From Ideonella sp. (GTDB lineage Bacteria > Pseudomonadota > Gammaproteobacteria > Burkholderiales > Burkholderiaceae_C): a stretch of DNA of 64,000 bases. How positions within the stretch are numbered: the stretch's first letter is position 1; every line of letters starts with the position of its first letter. Location: contig JADKIA010000031.1 of NCBI GenBank assembly GCA_016721465.1, forward strand, positions 1 to 64,000. Direction: 5' to 3'. The position numbers and the translations under genes were made by a program. Shown piece after piece: positions 35,600 to 44,362 of this stretch. Under the pieces are notes generated by a model. The model was not told the DNA's origin and searched no databases. It saw nothing but the letters and a program-made list of their open reading frames with translations.

Positions 35600-38065
35600 A
35601 TGCCAACGCATGATCTCGCATTGGCTTTCCAGGCGCTCTTCGAGCGCCTGCCGCACGCCATCATTCTGGTCAATCCACAGCGGCGCATTGCAGCGGTCAA
35701 TCCAGCCTTCACGCGCCTGTTCGGCTATACGGCAGAAGAGGCGGTCGGCCGCACGCCGCAGTTCCTGTATGCGGCAGAAGCCGATGCCATAGGTGTCGGC
35801 CAGTCTTCGTTCCATCAAGCCCTGAATCAACGCGCCGCGCTCTTCGAGGCGCGCTACTGCCGAAAGGACGGCAGCGTGTTCTGGGCCGAGTCGGCCGGGG
35901 TCGGGGTCTTCGACGGCGACGAAAAGGCGGTCGGGGTCGTCGGCCTGCATGTGGACATCACTGCACGCCGCGCGGCCGAGGATCGTCTGCGGCGCGCCAA
36001 TGCCGACATGGCAGAGATCGTCCAGCAGCGCACGGCCGAACTCGCCGCGGCCAACGCCGAGCTCGCGCGCCGTGCCAACGTGGCCGACGAGGCCAACCGG
36101 GCCAAGAGCACCTTCCTGGCCACGATGAGTCACGAGATCCGCACGCCGATGAACGCCATCATCGGCCTGACGCACCTGCTGTCACAGGAACTGCTGGACC
36201 CGCTGCACCGCGACCGTCTCGCCAAGATCGACGCTGCTGCCAAGCACCTGCTGCGCATCATCAACGACGTGCTCGACCTGTCGAAGATCGAGGCGGGCAA
36301 GATGACGCTGCGCGAAGCCGACTTCGCGCTCGAAGACGTGATGTCCGGCGCCATGCAGATGGTGTCTGCGTTGGCGCAGGAGAAGGGCCTCGAGCTGATC
36401 CTCGACGCCGACCACCTGCCCCGACACGCCAGGGGCGATGCGATGCGCCTGTCGCAGGTGCTGATCAACCTGCTGGCCAATGCGGTCAAGTTCACCGACC
36501 GGGGCTGGGTGCGCCTGAAAGGGGGTGTCAGCTCGGACGACGGGCATCGTGTCGAACTGCGCTTCGAGGTGCAGGACTCGGGGCCTGGCATCGACCCTGC
36601 ACGCTTGGCGCAGCTATTCGTGCCCTTCGAGCAGGCCGAAACATCGGCCACACGGCGGCAGGGAGGCACCGGATTGGGCCTGGCGCTGACGCGACGCCTG
36701 GCCTGCATGATGGGCGGCGAGGCCGGCGCGAGCAGCGTGCCCGGGCAGGGCAGCGTGTTCTGGATCCGGGTCGTGCTCAAGCATGCTGAAAGTGCCTCGG
36801 AACGGGCCGCGCCGTTGTCGCTGGCCGGCCGACGCGTGCTCATCGTCGACGATCTGCCCGAGGCGCTCGCCGCCGAGGCCGATCGCCTGTCGTTGTTCGG
36901 CATGGCGGTCACCACGGCCACCGGCGGCGAGATGGCGCTGGAGCTGATCCAAGAGGAGTACGCCGCCGGCCGTACATTCGACGTGATCCTGGTGGACTGG
37001 AAGATGCCACAACTGGACGGGATTCAGACGCTCGCGGCGATGCGGCGCCTGTTGGGCGCAGGCATGCCGCCGACGATGCTCTTCACTGCCTATGCAGATG
37101 CGGGCTTGCGTGCGCTCGCCGCCGAGGTGGGCTGTCGCGAAGTCCTGGACAAGCCGGCCACGCCGTCGGGCATGCTCGACACCTTGACGCGCCTGCTGCG
37201 GCCGAGCATTTCCGTGCCCTCGGAGTCGGTGTCGGACGACTCGGATTCACTGAGGCGCCGGCTCTCGATGCACCACGCCGGCCAGCGGATCCTGCTGGTC
37301 GAGGACAACCCGGTCAACCGCGAGGTGGCCACCGAATTGCTGCGGCGCGCGGACTTGGTCGTCGAGGCGGCCGAAGACGGGGCGCGCGCGGTCACGCTCG
37401 CCGCCGCGCGTCCGTACGACCTGATCCTGATGGACGTTCAGATGCCTGGTGTCGATGGCCTGGAAGCGACGCGCCGTATCCGCCGCACCATGGGGCCGGC
37501 CCTGGCCATCGTTGCGATGACCGCCAACGCGTTCGACGATGATCGCGACGACTGCATCGAGGCTGGCATGAACGACCATGTTGCCAAGCCGGTCGACCCG
37601 GATCGGCTGTACCAGGTGCTGTTGAAGTGGTTGCCAATGCGCGCCGCGGCAGCCCCCGCAGTGGCCTCTGGCGCCACGGAGGCGGCTGCGGCGCGGCTCG
37701 CGGATTTGGCGGCCATCGACCACCGGGCCGCGCTGCGACGCGTGGGCAACAGCGTGCACACGCTGGAGCGCGTTTGGCGCTGCTTCGCAGATCTTTATCG
37801 AGATGGCGACCTGTCCCTCGAGCGGGCGATCGACGCCGTGGACCGGCAGGCTCTGCAGGCCGCTGCTCACGCCCTGGCGGGGGCCTGCGGAAGCATCGGC
37901 GCCAACGGGCTGGAACAACAGGCCCGCTCGATCCAGAACGCGCTGCGCGACGGGGCCGAAACGGGCTTGCTGTTCGAGCAGGCGCGGGCACTCAACGACG
38001 CACTGGGCGGACTGGCCCGGCAGCTCGGCAATGCGCTGGACCTCAGCGCTCGTCGAGCGCCTTAA
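35600..38065 (+). CDS. Hybrid histidine kinase: PAS-HisKA-HATPase-REC-REC-HPt
   Basis: An 821-residue soluble sensor kinase. PAS (residues about 10-130), a coiled coil, then the phospho-acceptor His178 in [10 protein letters not shown]. The ATPase has N (LLANAVKF), G1 (DSGPGID) and G2 (GGTGLGL) boxes. Two receiver domains follow, with Asp in LVDWKMPQ and LMDVQMPG. The end is an HPt-like domain whose His lies in [16 protein letters not shown]. It has no membrane segment, so it senses a cytoplasmic signal. No stand-alone response regulator is next to it. The last 23 bp overlap, tail to tail, the minus-strand binding-protein gene. Confidence 0.9.
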   Translation: MPTHDLALAFQALFERLPHAIILVNPQRRIAAVNPAFTRLFGYTAEEAVGRTPQFLYAAEADAIGVGQSSFHQALNQRAALFEARYCRKDGSVFWAESAGVGVFDGDEKAVGVVGLHVDITARRAAEDRLRRANADMAEIVQQRTAELAAANAELARRANVADEANRAKSTFLATMSHEIRTPMNAIIGLTHLLSQELLDPLHRDRLAKIDAAAKHLLRIINDVLDLSKIEAGKMTLREADFALEDVMSGAMQMVSALAQEKGLELILDADHLPRHARGDAMRLSQVLINLLANAVKFTDRGWVRLKGGVSSDDGHRVELRFEVQDSGPGIDPARLAQLFVPFEQAETSATRRQGGTGLGLALTRRLACMMGGEAGASSVPGQGSVFWIRVVLKHAESASERAAPLSLAGRRVLIVDDLPEALAAEADRLSLFGMAVTTATGGEMALELIQEEYAAGRTFDVILVDWKMPQLDGIQTLAAMRRLLGAGMPPTMLFTAYADAGLRALAAEVGCREVLDKPATPSGMLDTLTRLLRPSISVPSESVSDDSDSLRRRLSMHHAGQRILLVEDNPVNREVATELLRRADLVVEAAEDGARAVTLAAARPYDLILMDVQMPGVDGLEATRRIRRTMGPALAIVAMTANAFDDDRDDCIEAGMNDHVAKPVDPDRLYQVLLKWLPMRAAAAPAVASGATEAAAARLADLAAIDHRAALRRVGNSVHTLERVWRCFADLYRDGDLSLERAIDAVDRQALQAAAHALAGACGSIGANGLEQQARSIQNALRDGAETGLLFEQARALNDALGGLARQLGNALDLSARRAP

Positions 38066-39074
38066 ACCCGGTTTCCCGGATGATCGTGGCCCAACGGCCA
38101 CGATCGCGCCGCAAACGCTGCGCGAAGACATCCGGGGATTCGTACGACCGGTCCAGGCCGATCGCCTCGTAGCTGCGCCGCACGTCGGGGCTTTCGAGGG
38201 CATGCTTAAGCGCCGTGGCCAAGCGTTCGACCACAGGCCGCGGCGCGGCAGCCGGCAGGTAAACGCCCAGGCCATCCTCGACCACGAGGTTACCGAACTG
38301 CTGCTCGGCGAAGGTTGGCACCTGCGGTGTCGCTGAACTGCGATGGGGACCGGTGGTGGCAAGAGCACGGACGCGGCCGGCAGTTGCCATCACTGCCCCG
38401 TCAGGCACCGCGCCGAAGAACGCGGGCAGGTGGCCGCCGATCAGGTCCTGGATGCCCGGTCCACTGCCTCGGTAGTGGACCGCGGTCAGGCTCAGGCCTG
38501 CCGCGCGCGCGAACATTTCGCCGACGAAGTGCGGCGTCGCCCCGGCAGCGGGGGTGCCAAACGTGGCCCGGAGCGGATCGGCGCGCACCCAGGCGATGAA
38601 TTCCGCAACCGTGGTTACGGAGGTTGGCACCATGGCGCCGACGTAGAGCGCGATTGCCAGGTTCGCGACGCGGGCTACGGGAACGAAGTCGCGTTCAGGG
38701 TCGTAGCCCAACTGGCGATAGACGTGCGGATACAGGATCATCGTGGCATCGGGCACGAGGATGGCCACGCTGCCATCGGCCACGGCCGAGCGCACATGCT
38801 CCAGCGCGATGCGAGCCCCGGCGCCCACCCGGTTCTCAACCACGACTTCGCCACCCATCACCTCGCGCAAGGAGCGGCTCAGGGCACGCGCCGCGACATC
38901 CGACGTCCCCCCAGCTCCGAACCCGAGGAAAAGCCGCGGCTGTTGGGGCTGTGAATACGCCTCGGCGAAGCCCAGTCCCAGCGCTGCCAGGAAAGCCCGC
39001 AGAACCTGTCGGCGCACCAACGCGACTCCCTGGAAGAGATCGTTGCGGGGTTTGGACATGTTCGGCCGCTTCAA
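38043..39074 (-). CDS. Tripartite tricarboxylate transporter receptor (Bug/TctC family)
   Basis: A 343-residue periplasmic solute-binding protein. The N-terminus has a basic then hydrophobic export signal ([21 protein letters not shown]). The body follows the Bug family: [55 protein letters not shown] and [16 protein letters not shown]. Bug proteins bind carboxylates and are very abundant in Burkholderiales, often without adjacent TctA/TctB membrane genes, as here. It may instead feed a signalling partner, since kinase and chemoreceptor genes flank it. Its 3' end overlaps the kinase gene. Confidence 0.85.
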   Translation of the reverse strand: MKRPNMSKPRNDLFQGVALVRRQVLRAFLAALGLGFAEAYSQPQQPRLFLGFGAGGTSDVAARALSRSLREVMGGEVVVENRVGAGARIALEHVRSAVADGSVAILVPDATMILYPHVYRQLGYDPERDFVPVARVANLAIALYVGAMVPTSVTTVAEFIAWVRADPLRATFGTPAAGATPHFVGEMFARAAGLSLTAVHYRGSGPGIQDLIGGHLPAFFGAVPDGAVMATAGRVRALATTGPHRSSATPQVPTFAEQQFGNLVVEDGLGVYLPAAAPRPVVERLATALKHALESPDVRRSYEAIGLDRSYESPDVFAQRLRRDRGRWATIIRETGFKALDER

Positions 39075-39115
39075 GCCGCCAATTGTGCACGCGTCGAGCT
39101 GTGTGATACCGCCCT

Positions 39116-39205
39116 TTGTTTAGGCTTGTGCGACACCTGCCCTCAGGTGGTCAACACTCGGTACGCCGCCGCATGCGCGGGCAGGTGTCGCACAAGCCTA
39201 AACAA
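39116..39205. repeat. Perfect 27-bp inverted repeat with a 36-bp spacer
   Basis: Arms 39116-39142 and 39179-39205 are exact reverse complements (core GTTTAGGCTTGTGCGACACC and its partner). The pair sits 41 bp upstream of the Bug gene start, and its right arm touches the left end of the 420-bp direct repeat. It may be an operator, a remnant of a small mobile element or a recombination site. It does not end in a T run, so it is not a usual terminator. Confidence 0.75.
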
Positions 39206-39623
39206 TTCCAGCCAACCAACTCGGCGAACAGGCCGCCGCAAGCCGGCGGGCGACCAGCAGGGCATGATCAAGGACGACGCCAACGCGATGGCGCGTGAGC
39301 GGGGGCTGCGGTCCCGAACCTCCTGCCCGCACCTGGGTGGAATGCATCGCAATTGCAGCGCACCACCCAGCAGCATGAAGACCGCCACCCTGCCCTCGCT
39401 TCGCGTGGGACCGAATTGCGCGAGGCGGCCGAGAGCGTGCTCAAACAAGGCGAGACCTTGTCCGGGTTCATCGAAACCTCGGTACGGGAAACCATTGAAC
39501 GTCGCCGGGTGCGCGCCGAGTTCATTGCCCGCGGGCTGGCCGCACGTGAAGAGATCGCCAAGACCGGCGTCTTCTTCGCCGCGCAAGAGGTTCACGCCGA
39601 ACTGAGCGCCAAACTGGCCAAAG
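39205..39623. repeat. 420-bp direct repeat, copy 1
   Basis: Matches 42110-42529 almost base for base; the differences seen are two substitutions near the left end and one missing C near 39412. Its first part encodes a degenerate tail of the tesG aldolase ([16 protein letters not shown] against [16 protein letters not shown]), followed by the antitoxin gene. Together the two copies bracket a chemoreceptor and a Cache protein. Confidence 0.9.
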
Positions 39624-39628
39624 GGTGA
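39375..39628 (+). pseudogene. Broken copy of the YlcI/YnfO-like antitoxin
   Basis: The ATG at 39375 and MKTATLPSLRVGP are the same as in the intact antitoxin at 42280, but one C is missing after the GGGACC at 39405-39410. The remaining coding frame (ELREAAESVLKQGETLSGF onward) is shifted. The copy ends at a TGA after SAKLAKG, where the repeat stops, so the C-terminal 20 residues and the whole toxin gene are absent. It is not functional as read. Confidence 0.75.
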
Positions 39629-39665
39629 GCTGCGAAGTGCGAGCAGCGAGCCTGCGCCGTGTGGC

Positions 39666-41225
39666 TTAGGCAGTCTTGAAGTATTCGATCGAGCGCAGCA
39701 AGCCGGCGGACTGCTGGCGTAGCGACTCGGCCGCCGCTGAGGCCTGCTCGACCAGTGCCGCGTTCTGCTGCGTAGACCGGTCCATGTCGCGCACGGCCAT
39801 ATTGACTTCCTCGAAGCCGGTGGCCTGCTGCGCATTTGCCGTCGACATCTCGTTGACCAGTGTCGAAACGCTCTCGATCGAGCCGACGATGCGCTGCATG
39901 GTCTCACCGGCACGGCGCACCTTGCCCGTGCCATCGCCGATTTGCTGCACTGACGTGCCGATGAGGCCGCGGATCTCCTTGGCCGCTGTGCCGCTGCGAC
40001 CCGCCAGTGCCCGCACCTCCTGTGCCACCACGGCAAAGCCGCGGCCCTGCTCGCCGGCCCGCGCGGCTTCCACGGCAGCATTGAGCGCCAGGATGTTGGT
40101 CTGGAAAGCGATGCCGTCGATGACACCAATGATCTCGCTGATACGCTTGGCCTGCGTGTCGATGGCGCACATGGTCTGCACCACGTCGTTGACCGCCTCT
40201 CCGCCTTCGCGCGCCTGAACCAGCGCGCCATCGGCGACCTGCTTGGCCTGCTGCGCCCTGGATGCCGTCTCGCGCACTGTGGACGACAGGTGTTCCATCG
40301 TGGCAGCCGTCTGCTGCAAGGCCGAAGCCGTCTGCTCGGTGCGCGAAGACAAGTCCAGGTTGCCCTGGGCGATCTCACGCGTAGCTGTATCGATCTGATC
40401 GGCGGTGCCACGGATCCCCACGATGGTCTGACTGAGCTGGGTCGACACCTGATCGAGCGCGCCCAGCACTTGCCCGGTCGCATCCCGGCCCGCCTGCACC
40501 GACTGCCGACGAAGGTTGCCGCCGGCAACCTCACGCGCCATTGCCAAAGCACGGGCCAGCGGTTGCGTGATCAATCGCACGGCCGTCAGGGTGGCCAGCG
40601 CCGACAGTACCAGCCCCAGCAGCGCCAGGCTCAGCGTGAGGCGGTTCCCAGTGGCCACCGCGTCTCCCGCCGCCTGCGCCTGCGCGCGGCCGCTGTCGAC
40701 TTCGAATGCGGTCAGTGCATCGGTCTGCACCTTGAGGTCGGCAAAGGCCTTCTCGCTGCCGGTAAGGAACATCGCGGCACTCGCCAAGCCACCGCTTTTC
40801 ATGTCCACGGCATCGGATGAACTCTTCTCCAGCTTGCCGATCGCGGCCGCGACGCTGTCGCAGCGCGCCTGCAGTTCCGGTCTGCCAGCAGCGGCGGCCT
40901 TGATGCGAGCGACCTCGGCGCGTATGGCCTTGAATTCTTCGGGGATGCGCTTGTCGATCGAGGCGATCAAGTCATCCTTCATGCCGGCGCCTTCGTAAGC
41001 CAGGCTCTGCATGACCAAGGCGTAGACGCGCGTTGCGCGCTCGTTGAGCGCCGTCGTGGCAACCACATTGGGCAGACCCTGGCGGGCCACGGTCGCCACC
41101 GCATCGCCGGTGTGCTGATTGGTCCACCAGGCCGAACCGGCCGACACCAGCAGGCAGATCGCCACGAGTACTGGCGCCGCGGCCACTTTCGTCGAGATCG
41201 ACAGGTCGTTCAATCGCGAAATCAT
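39666..41225 (-). CDS. Methyl-accepting chemotaxis protein without its own Cache domain
   Basis: A 519-residue chemoreceptor with an N-terminal helix ([21 protein letters not shown]), a periplasmic helical region of about 165 residues, a second membrane helix ([17 protein letters not shown]), HAMP, and the signalling tip [36 protein letters not shown]. It ends in IEYFKTA and lacks a CheR-binding pentapeptide, unlike the other receptor at 31.2 kb. The gene follows the free Cache-domain gene on the same strand after 37 bp, which points to a shared transcript. The pair lies inside the 420-bp direct repeats. Confidence 0.9.
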   Translation of the reverse strand: MISRLNDLSISTKVAAAPVLVAICLLVSAGSAWWTNQHTGDAVATVARQGLPNVVATTALNERATRVYALVMQSLAYEGAGMKDDLIASIDKRIPEEFKAIRAEVARIKAAAAGRPELQARCDSVAAAIGKLEKSSSDAVDMKSGGLASAAMFLTGSEKAFADLKVQTDALTAFEVDSGRAQAQAAGDAVATGNRLTLSLALLGLVLSALATLTAVRLITQPLARALAMAREVAGGNLRRQSVQAGRDATGQVLGALDQVSTQLSQTIVGIRGTADQIDTATREIAQGNLDLSSRTEQTASALQQTAATMEHLSSTVRETASRAQQAKQVADGALVQAREGGEAVNDVVQTMCAIDTQAKRISEIIGVIDGIAFQTNILALNAAVEAARAGEQGRGFAVVAQEVRALAGRSGTAAKEIRGLIGTSVQQIGDGTGKVRRAGETMQRIVGSIESVSTLVNEMSTANAQQATGFEEVNMAVRDMDRSTQQNAALVEQASAAAESLRQQSAGLLRSIEYFKTA

Positions 41226-41262
41226 CTTTAGTCCTGGTGCGAACCGGCGCGGGAAGCCGTGG

Positions 41263-41721
41263 TCAGCGGTAGACGCCGACTCCGACGAAGCCCTCGAGCT
41301 TCTTTGTCTTGACGATGAACGCAGACTTGTCCTCGACCTTCTTGCTGACCGGGTGCGCCCATTGGTAGTCGACCCAGCCGCTGCCCTTCTTGGCGGTGGC
41401 GATCATTTCCTTGTTGAACTCCTTGCCGCCGGAATCGCGCACCTCGGCGAAGTTCTTGCCGACCAGCTTGGCGTTTGCTCCGTGGAACAACATGTTGGCC
41501 TCCATGTCCATCATGAAGACGTACAAGTCCTTCTGGTGCCACTTTTCGCCGGCGAAGTCCTTGGCGGCCTGTTCGGCTCCGACGTTGCCCACATGAGCGG
41601 CGGCCGCATCGGCCATCACCTTGGCCTCGTCGCGAGTACCGCGGGCCGGGTCCGCGGCCCAGGCACTGGTCGCCACGCAGGCGCAAAGCAGAAGAAGATG
41701 ACGGCGGGCAATCGTGGGCAT
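41263..41721 (-). CDS. Secreted single-Cache-domain protein
   Basis: A 152-residue protein: signal peptide ([22 protein letters not shown]) and then one small Cache domain ([49 protein letters not shown], and the GVGVY ending). Such domains bind small ligands and are normally part of a receptor; here it is free and periplasmic. The downstream chemoreceptor, 37 bp away, has a helical periplasmic domain instead. The simplest reading is that the free protein binds ligand and then docks on that receptor; this is inference. Confidence 0.82.
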   Translation of the reverse strand: MPTIARRHLLLLCACVATSAWAADPARGTRDEAKVMADAAAAHVGNVGAEQAAKDFAGEKWHQKDLYVFMMDMEANMLFHGANAKLVGKNFAEVRDSGGKEFNKEMIATAKKGSGWVDYQWAHPVSKKVEDKSAFIVKTKKLEGFVGVGVYR

Positions 41722-42109
41722 GGCAGATCCTCAGGTAACGGGAATAGAAGAAGTGGTCACACCGATATCGGGCACACAGCCTGCCGGATTGAGGACGATC
41801 TGGTCCGGGCCGTGAAGTCTGCACGTCCTGAAGGCAGGGCGGTCGGGCTCGATCGAGAGAGGCTCGGCCTCGCAACAACTTTGCTCACCAAGGGGGTGCG
41901 TTTTCGCCGCATGCGCATCAGCATCCGACACGCAAAGTTGCAGCGCGCGGGAAGTTCCTATGCGGCTCGCTGTGAACGGCACCAGTCATCCACGAAGGCG
42001 TAGGCAACCGGTACCACCGGCAGGCTCATGAAGGTGTCAGGGACCCGACGGATGCGGCCGGCCGCTGTGGGGCGTCGAACTCAGGGCATCGTATTTCGCT
42101 GATGGGTCG
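41722..42109. other. Gap between the Cache gene and the second direct repeat
   Basis: No intact gene. On the minus strand a short stretch ending at 41958 (TFMSLPVVPVAYAFVDDW) reads like the extreme C-terminus of an RND efflux pump and is treated separately. The rest shows no recognisable coding or structural signal. Promoter(s) for the Cache-receptor pair should lie at the left part. Confidence 0.45.
41958..42040 (-). pseudogene. Possible remnant of an RND efflux transporter C-terminus
   Basis: The minus-strand frame ending in TAG at 41958-41960 reads PDTFMSLPVVPVAYAFVDDW and a few more residues. The pattern T-x-x-x-L-x-V-V-P-V-A-Y resembles the last transmembrane segment of AcrB/CusA-like pumps. 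Nothing upstream continues the family, so at best it is a scar. Only about 27 residues support it, so chance similarity cannot be excluded. Confidence 0.3.
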
Positions 42110-42529
42110 ATTCCTGCCAACCAACTCGGCGAAAAGGCCGCCGCAAGCCGGCGGGCGACCAGCAGGGCATGATCAAGGACGACGCCAACGCGATGGCGCG
42201 TGAGCGGGGGCTGCGGTCCCGAACCTCCTGCCCGCACCTGGGTGGAATGCATCGCAATTGCAGCGCACCACCCAGCAGCATGAAGACCGCCACCCTGCCC
42301 TCGCTTCGCGTGGGACCCGAATTGCGCGAGGCGGCCGAGAGCGTGCTCAAACAAGGCGAGACCTTGTCCGGGTTCATCGAAACCTCGGTACGGGAAACCA
42401 TTGAACGTCGCCGGGTGCGCGCCGAGTTCATTGCCCGCGGGCTGGCCGCACGTGAAGAGATCGCCAAGACCGGCGTCTTCTTCGCCGCGCAAGAGGTTCA
42501 CGCCGAACTGAGCGCCAAACTGGCCAAAG
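42110..42529. repeat. 420-bp direct repeat, copy 2
   Basis: The near-identical partner of 39205-39623, offset by about 2905 bp. Here the antitoxin frame is intact and continues past the end of the repeat into its C-terminus and the overlapping toxin gene, so copy 2 looks like the original and copy 1 the derived, damaged duplicate. It too begins with the degenerate aldolase tail (42169 onward). Confidence 0.9.
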
Positions 42530-42579
42530 CACGGGCCCGACTGCGCAGCAGGGTTCCAAAGCGGGCCCGCGGTGCATGA
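42280..42579 (+). CDS. Antitoxin, YlcI/YnfO-like (ParD-type partner)
   Basis: A 99-residue basic protein. MKTATLPSLRVGPELREAAE reads as a ribbon-helix-helix-type DNA-binding start, and GETLSGFIETSVRETIERRR and AREEIAKTGVFFAAQEVHAEL are typical of small antitoxins paired with RelE/ParE toxins. The TGA overlaps the toxin ATG (ATGA), the usual coupling of such pairs. It would bind and silence the toxin and repress its own promoter. The longer frame from 42169 runs through the aldolase tail and is not a credible start. Confidence 0.8.
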   Translation: MKTATLPSLRVGPELREAAESVLKQGETLSGFIETSVRETIERRRVRAEFIARGLAAREEIAKTGVFFAAQEVHAELSAKLAKARARLRSRVPKRARGA

Positions 42580-42887
42580 GCTTTGCCGTCCGCTACAGCG
42601 CGGCAGCGCGCGATGACCTGGTGCGTCCGTACGAGGCCCTGCTGGACCGCGCCACGTCCGCCGAGGATCTCGACCTCGCCGAACAGGCCCTGGGCGTCAT
42701 CGCCGCGGCGGTCGAAAGCCTGCGGCGCTCGCCCTTCATCTGCCGCAAGGCCGGCGCCGACCCCTTCTTGCGCGAATTGGTGATCCCGTTTGGCCACAGC
42801 GGCTGTGTGGCCCTGTTCGAGATCGATGATGCCTCGACGGTGACCATCCTGGCCGTTCGGCGTCTTCTCGAAGACGACGATCACTGA
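42576..42887 (+). CDS. RelE/ParE-family toxin
   Basis: A 103-residue protein with the family pattern: VRYSAAARDDLVRPYEALL at the N-terminus, a central SPFICRKAGADPFLRELVIPFG, and a C-terminal VALFEIDDASTVTILAVRRLLEDD. RelE members cut ribosome-bound mRNA and ParE members poison gyrase; the sequence alone does not separate the two. It is translationally coupled to the preceding antitoxin. The damaged duplicate of the module at 39.4 kb has lost this gene. Confidence 0.8.
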   Translation: MSFAVRYSAAARDDLVRPYEALLDRATSAEDLDLAEQALGVIAAAVESLRRSPFICRKAGADPFLRELVIPFGHSGCVALFEIDDASTVTILAVRRLLEDDDH

Positions 42888-42981
42888 AACGACGCGTGCC
42901 TGGCGGCGGCAGGCCGATCAGCCCACCTGATGCGGCGTGCGCCGCTCGGCCTGCGCGGCCCGCTCGGCGGCACCTTGTCCG

Positions 42982-43233
42982 GTCAAGCAGGCCCTGCTGA
43001 TGGAGAGCTATGGCGCCAACCGCCTGTACGTGACCGACTCGGCCGGCACCATGCTGCCCGACGACGTGCGCGCGCGCATCACCGCGGTGCGCCAGGCGCT
43101 CAAGCCCGAGACCGAGCTGGGCTTCCATGCCCACCACAACCTGGCCATGGGCATCGCCAACTCGCTCACCGCCGTCGAGTGCGGTGCCAACCGCATCGAT
43201 GCCGCCTCGGCCGGCCTGGGCGCCGGCGCCGGC
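42982..43233 (+). pseudogene. Internal fragment of a second tesG aldolase gene
   Basis: These 252 bp match 24960-25211 of tesG with no gap and only a few substitutions, coding [20 protein letters not shown] through to GLGAGAG. The fragment has no start and stops matching at a sharp point, after which unrelated DNA with vapBC follows. The matching 3' end of the gene is found at 44282-44347; the 264 bp that belong between them are missing. Confidence 0.9.
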
Positions 43234-43391
43234 GTCGACTATCGAGAGACCCACCGAACCTGCAGCGACCCGCTGCAATCGCCGGAACTCGCTTGACCGG
43301 TGGGCGTCACCAACTCACGGCTGTTGGCCATGGTTGGCACTCGGGATCCCGTGGGCGCGACCGCTTGACATCTGGCGCTCAGCGACTAGGA

Positions 43392-43428
43392 TGTAGATAC
43401 ATTGAAGGATATACATCTTGGATCTACA
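43392..43428. promoter_or_regulatory. Inverted repeat over the vapB start, probable autoregulatory operator
   Basis: TGTAGAT at 43392-43398 and ATCTACA at 43422-43428 are exact reverse complements, with further dyad-like sequence between (GATACAT, ATATACATC). The TTG start of vapB lies inside. VapB/MazE antitoxins usually repress their own operon through such a site. The region is strikingly AT-rich for this genome. Confidence 0.6.
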
Positions 43429-43663
43429 AGTAGCGAAATGGGGTAATAGTCTTGCTCTGCGGATCCCCTCCGAAGTCGTGCGCCGGCTCGGTTTGCGCGA
43501 AGGGGCGACTGTGGAGGCCCAACTCACCGTCGACGGCAGCCTGTCCATTCGGCCTGCGCTGTGGAGTCGCAGGGCATTCGCGCTCGAGCTGACCGAGGCC
43601 CGCAGTGCCATGCCCATGAGCGAGCCGGTGATGGAGGAACTGCGCAGCGGGGCACGGTACTGA
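43418..43663 (+). CDS. vapB: VapB/MazE-type antitoxin (AbrB fold)
   Basis: An 81-residue protein whose first half is a classical AbrB/MazE swapped-hairpin domain: LQVAKWGNSLALRIPSEVVRRLGLREGATV. The tail (ALELTEARSAMPMSEPVMEEL) would wrap the toxin. The start is a TTG at 43418, inside the operator-like inverted repeat; no ATG gives the full domain. The toxin gene begins one base after the stop. It belongs to the DNA that replaced the middle of the second aldolase copy. Confidence 0.85.
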   Translation: MDLQVAKWGNSLALRIPSEVVRRLGLREGATVEAQLTVDGSLSIRPALWSRRAFALELTEARSAMPMSEPVMEELRSGARY

Positions 43664-43664
43664 C

Positions 43665-44099
43665 ATGGTCTATGTCGACACCAGCGTACTCGTGCCATTG
43701 TTCCTGAACGAGCCGCACAGCGTGGCAGCGGCCAACTGGTACGCGCGAGAGAAGGGCGAGCTCGTCGCAGCGGCTTGGTGCATCCCGGAGTTCGCCAGCG
43801 CGCTCGGCATCAAGCGGCGCACCGCAGCCATCGACGCGCAGCAGGCCCAGGGCGCCTGGACGCGCTTCGAACGCATGGTGGCTGCCGACCTTCGACTGCT
43901 TCCGGTAGCGCCCGCTAACTTTCATCGCGCGGCCGAACTGGTGCTCGATGCCTCGAGCGCGTTGCGCGCCGGCGACGCCCTGCACTTGGCGTGTGCCGAG
44001 GCTGCGGGAGCCAAGCACATCGCAACGCTGGACGACGTCTTGAGCCGCAATGCACAGCGTCTGAAGATCAAGCCAGTTGTGCTGCGCAGCGCTCCCTGA
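43665..44099 (+). CDS. vapC: VapC toxin (PIN-domain RNase)
   Basis: A 144-residue PIN protein. The acidic active-site residues are seen as Asp in VYVDTSVLVPLF, Glu in CIPEFASALG, Asp in RAGDALHLACAEA and Asp in HIATLDDVLS. VapC toxins cut specific RNAs in a magnesium-dependent way and are held inactive by VapB. The gene follows vapB with a one-base gap. Together with the RelE/ParE pair it makes two addiction modules near the right edge of the signalling block, a common way for such blocks to be retained. Confidence 0.88.
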   Translation: MVYVDTSVLVPLFLNEPHSVAAANWYAREKGELVAAAWCIPEFASALGIKRRTAAIDAQQAQGAWTRFERMVAADLRLLPVAPANFHRAAELVLDASSALRAGDALHLACAEAAGAKHIATLDDVLSRNAQRLKIKPVVLRSAP

Positions 44100-44281
44100 C
44101 GGATACAAATGTGCTCGAAATGGCGATGATCTATGGCACTCATGGAAGTCGCTGTTCGGCCATCAGCGGGTGGTCCTGACCGGCTGCTTCGCTGTCGACT
44201 CTGACCGGGCAGCCATTCACCGCGTCCACTTCGTGCAAGTCCGCCACGGCGCCGTGTCTGGAGCGAATACTGGTGGCCTGT

Positions 44282-44347
44282 GGCCAGGAGGACATGATCG
44301 AGGACGCTGCCATCACCATGGCGCGCGAACGCGGGCTGCGGGCATGA
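44282..44347 (+). pseudogene. 3' end of the second tesG aldolase copy
   Basis: The last 66 bp of tesG (25476-25541), coding [21 protein letters not shown] and the TGA, are repeated here with two visible base changes. It completes the fragment at 42982-43233 in order and orientation. The stop lies 15 bp from the convergent MFS gene, which was probably the original neighbour of the intact aldolase gene. Confidence 0.85.
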
Positions 44348-44362
44348 GCCGCGCGCAGGGCT

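Noticed and set aside
39116..39205. Integron attC recombination site
   Set aside because: The arms begin with GTTTAGG and end with CCTAAAC, the reverse order of the RYYYAAC...GTTRRRY core pattern, and no integrase is nearby.
41226..41262. TTTAGTCC between the Cache and chemoreceptor genes as another copy of the element
   Set aside because: It lacks the second half, lies inside an operon and belongs to the signalling block.
42169..42579. A 136-residue antitoxin starting at 42169
   Set aside because: The first 37 codons are the degenerate aldolase tail plus spacer; the family N-terminus starts at the ATG at 42280.
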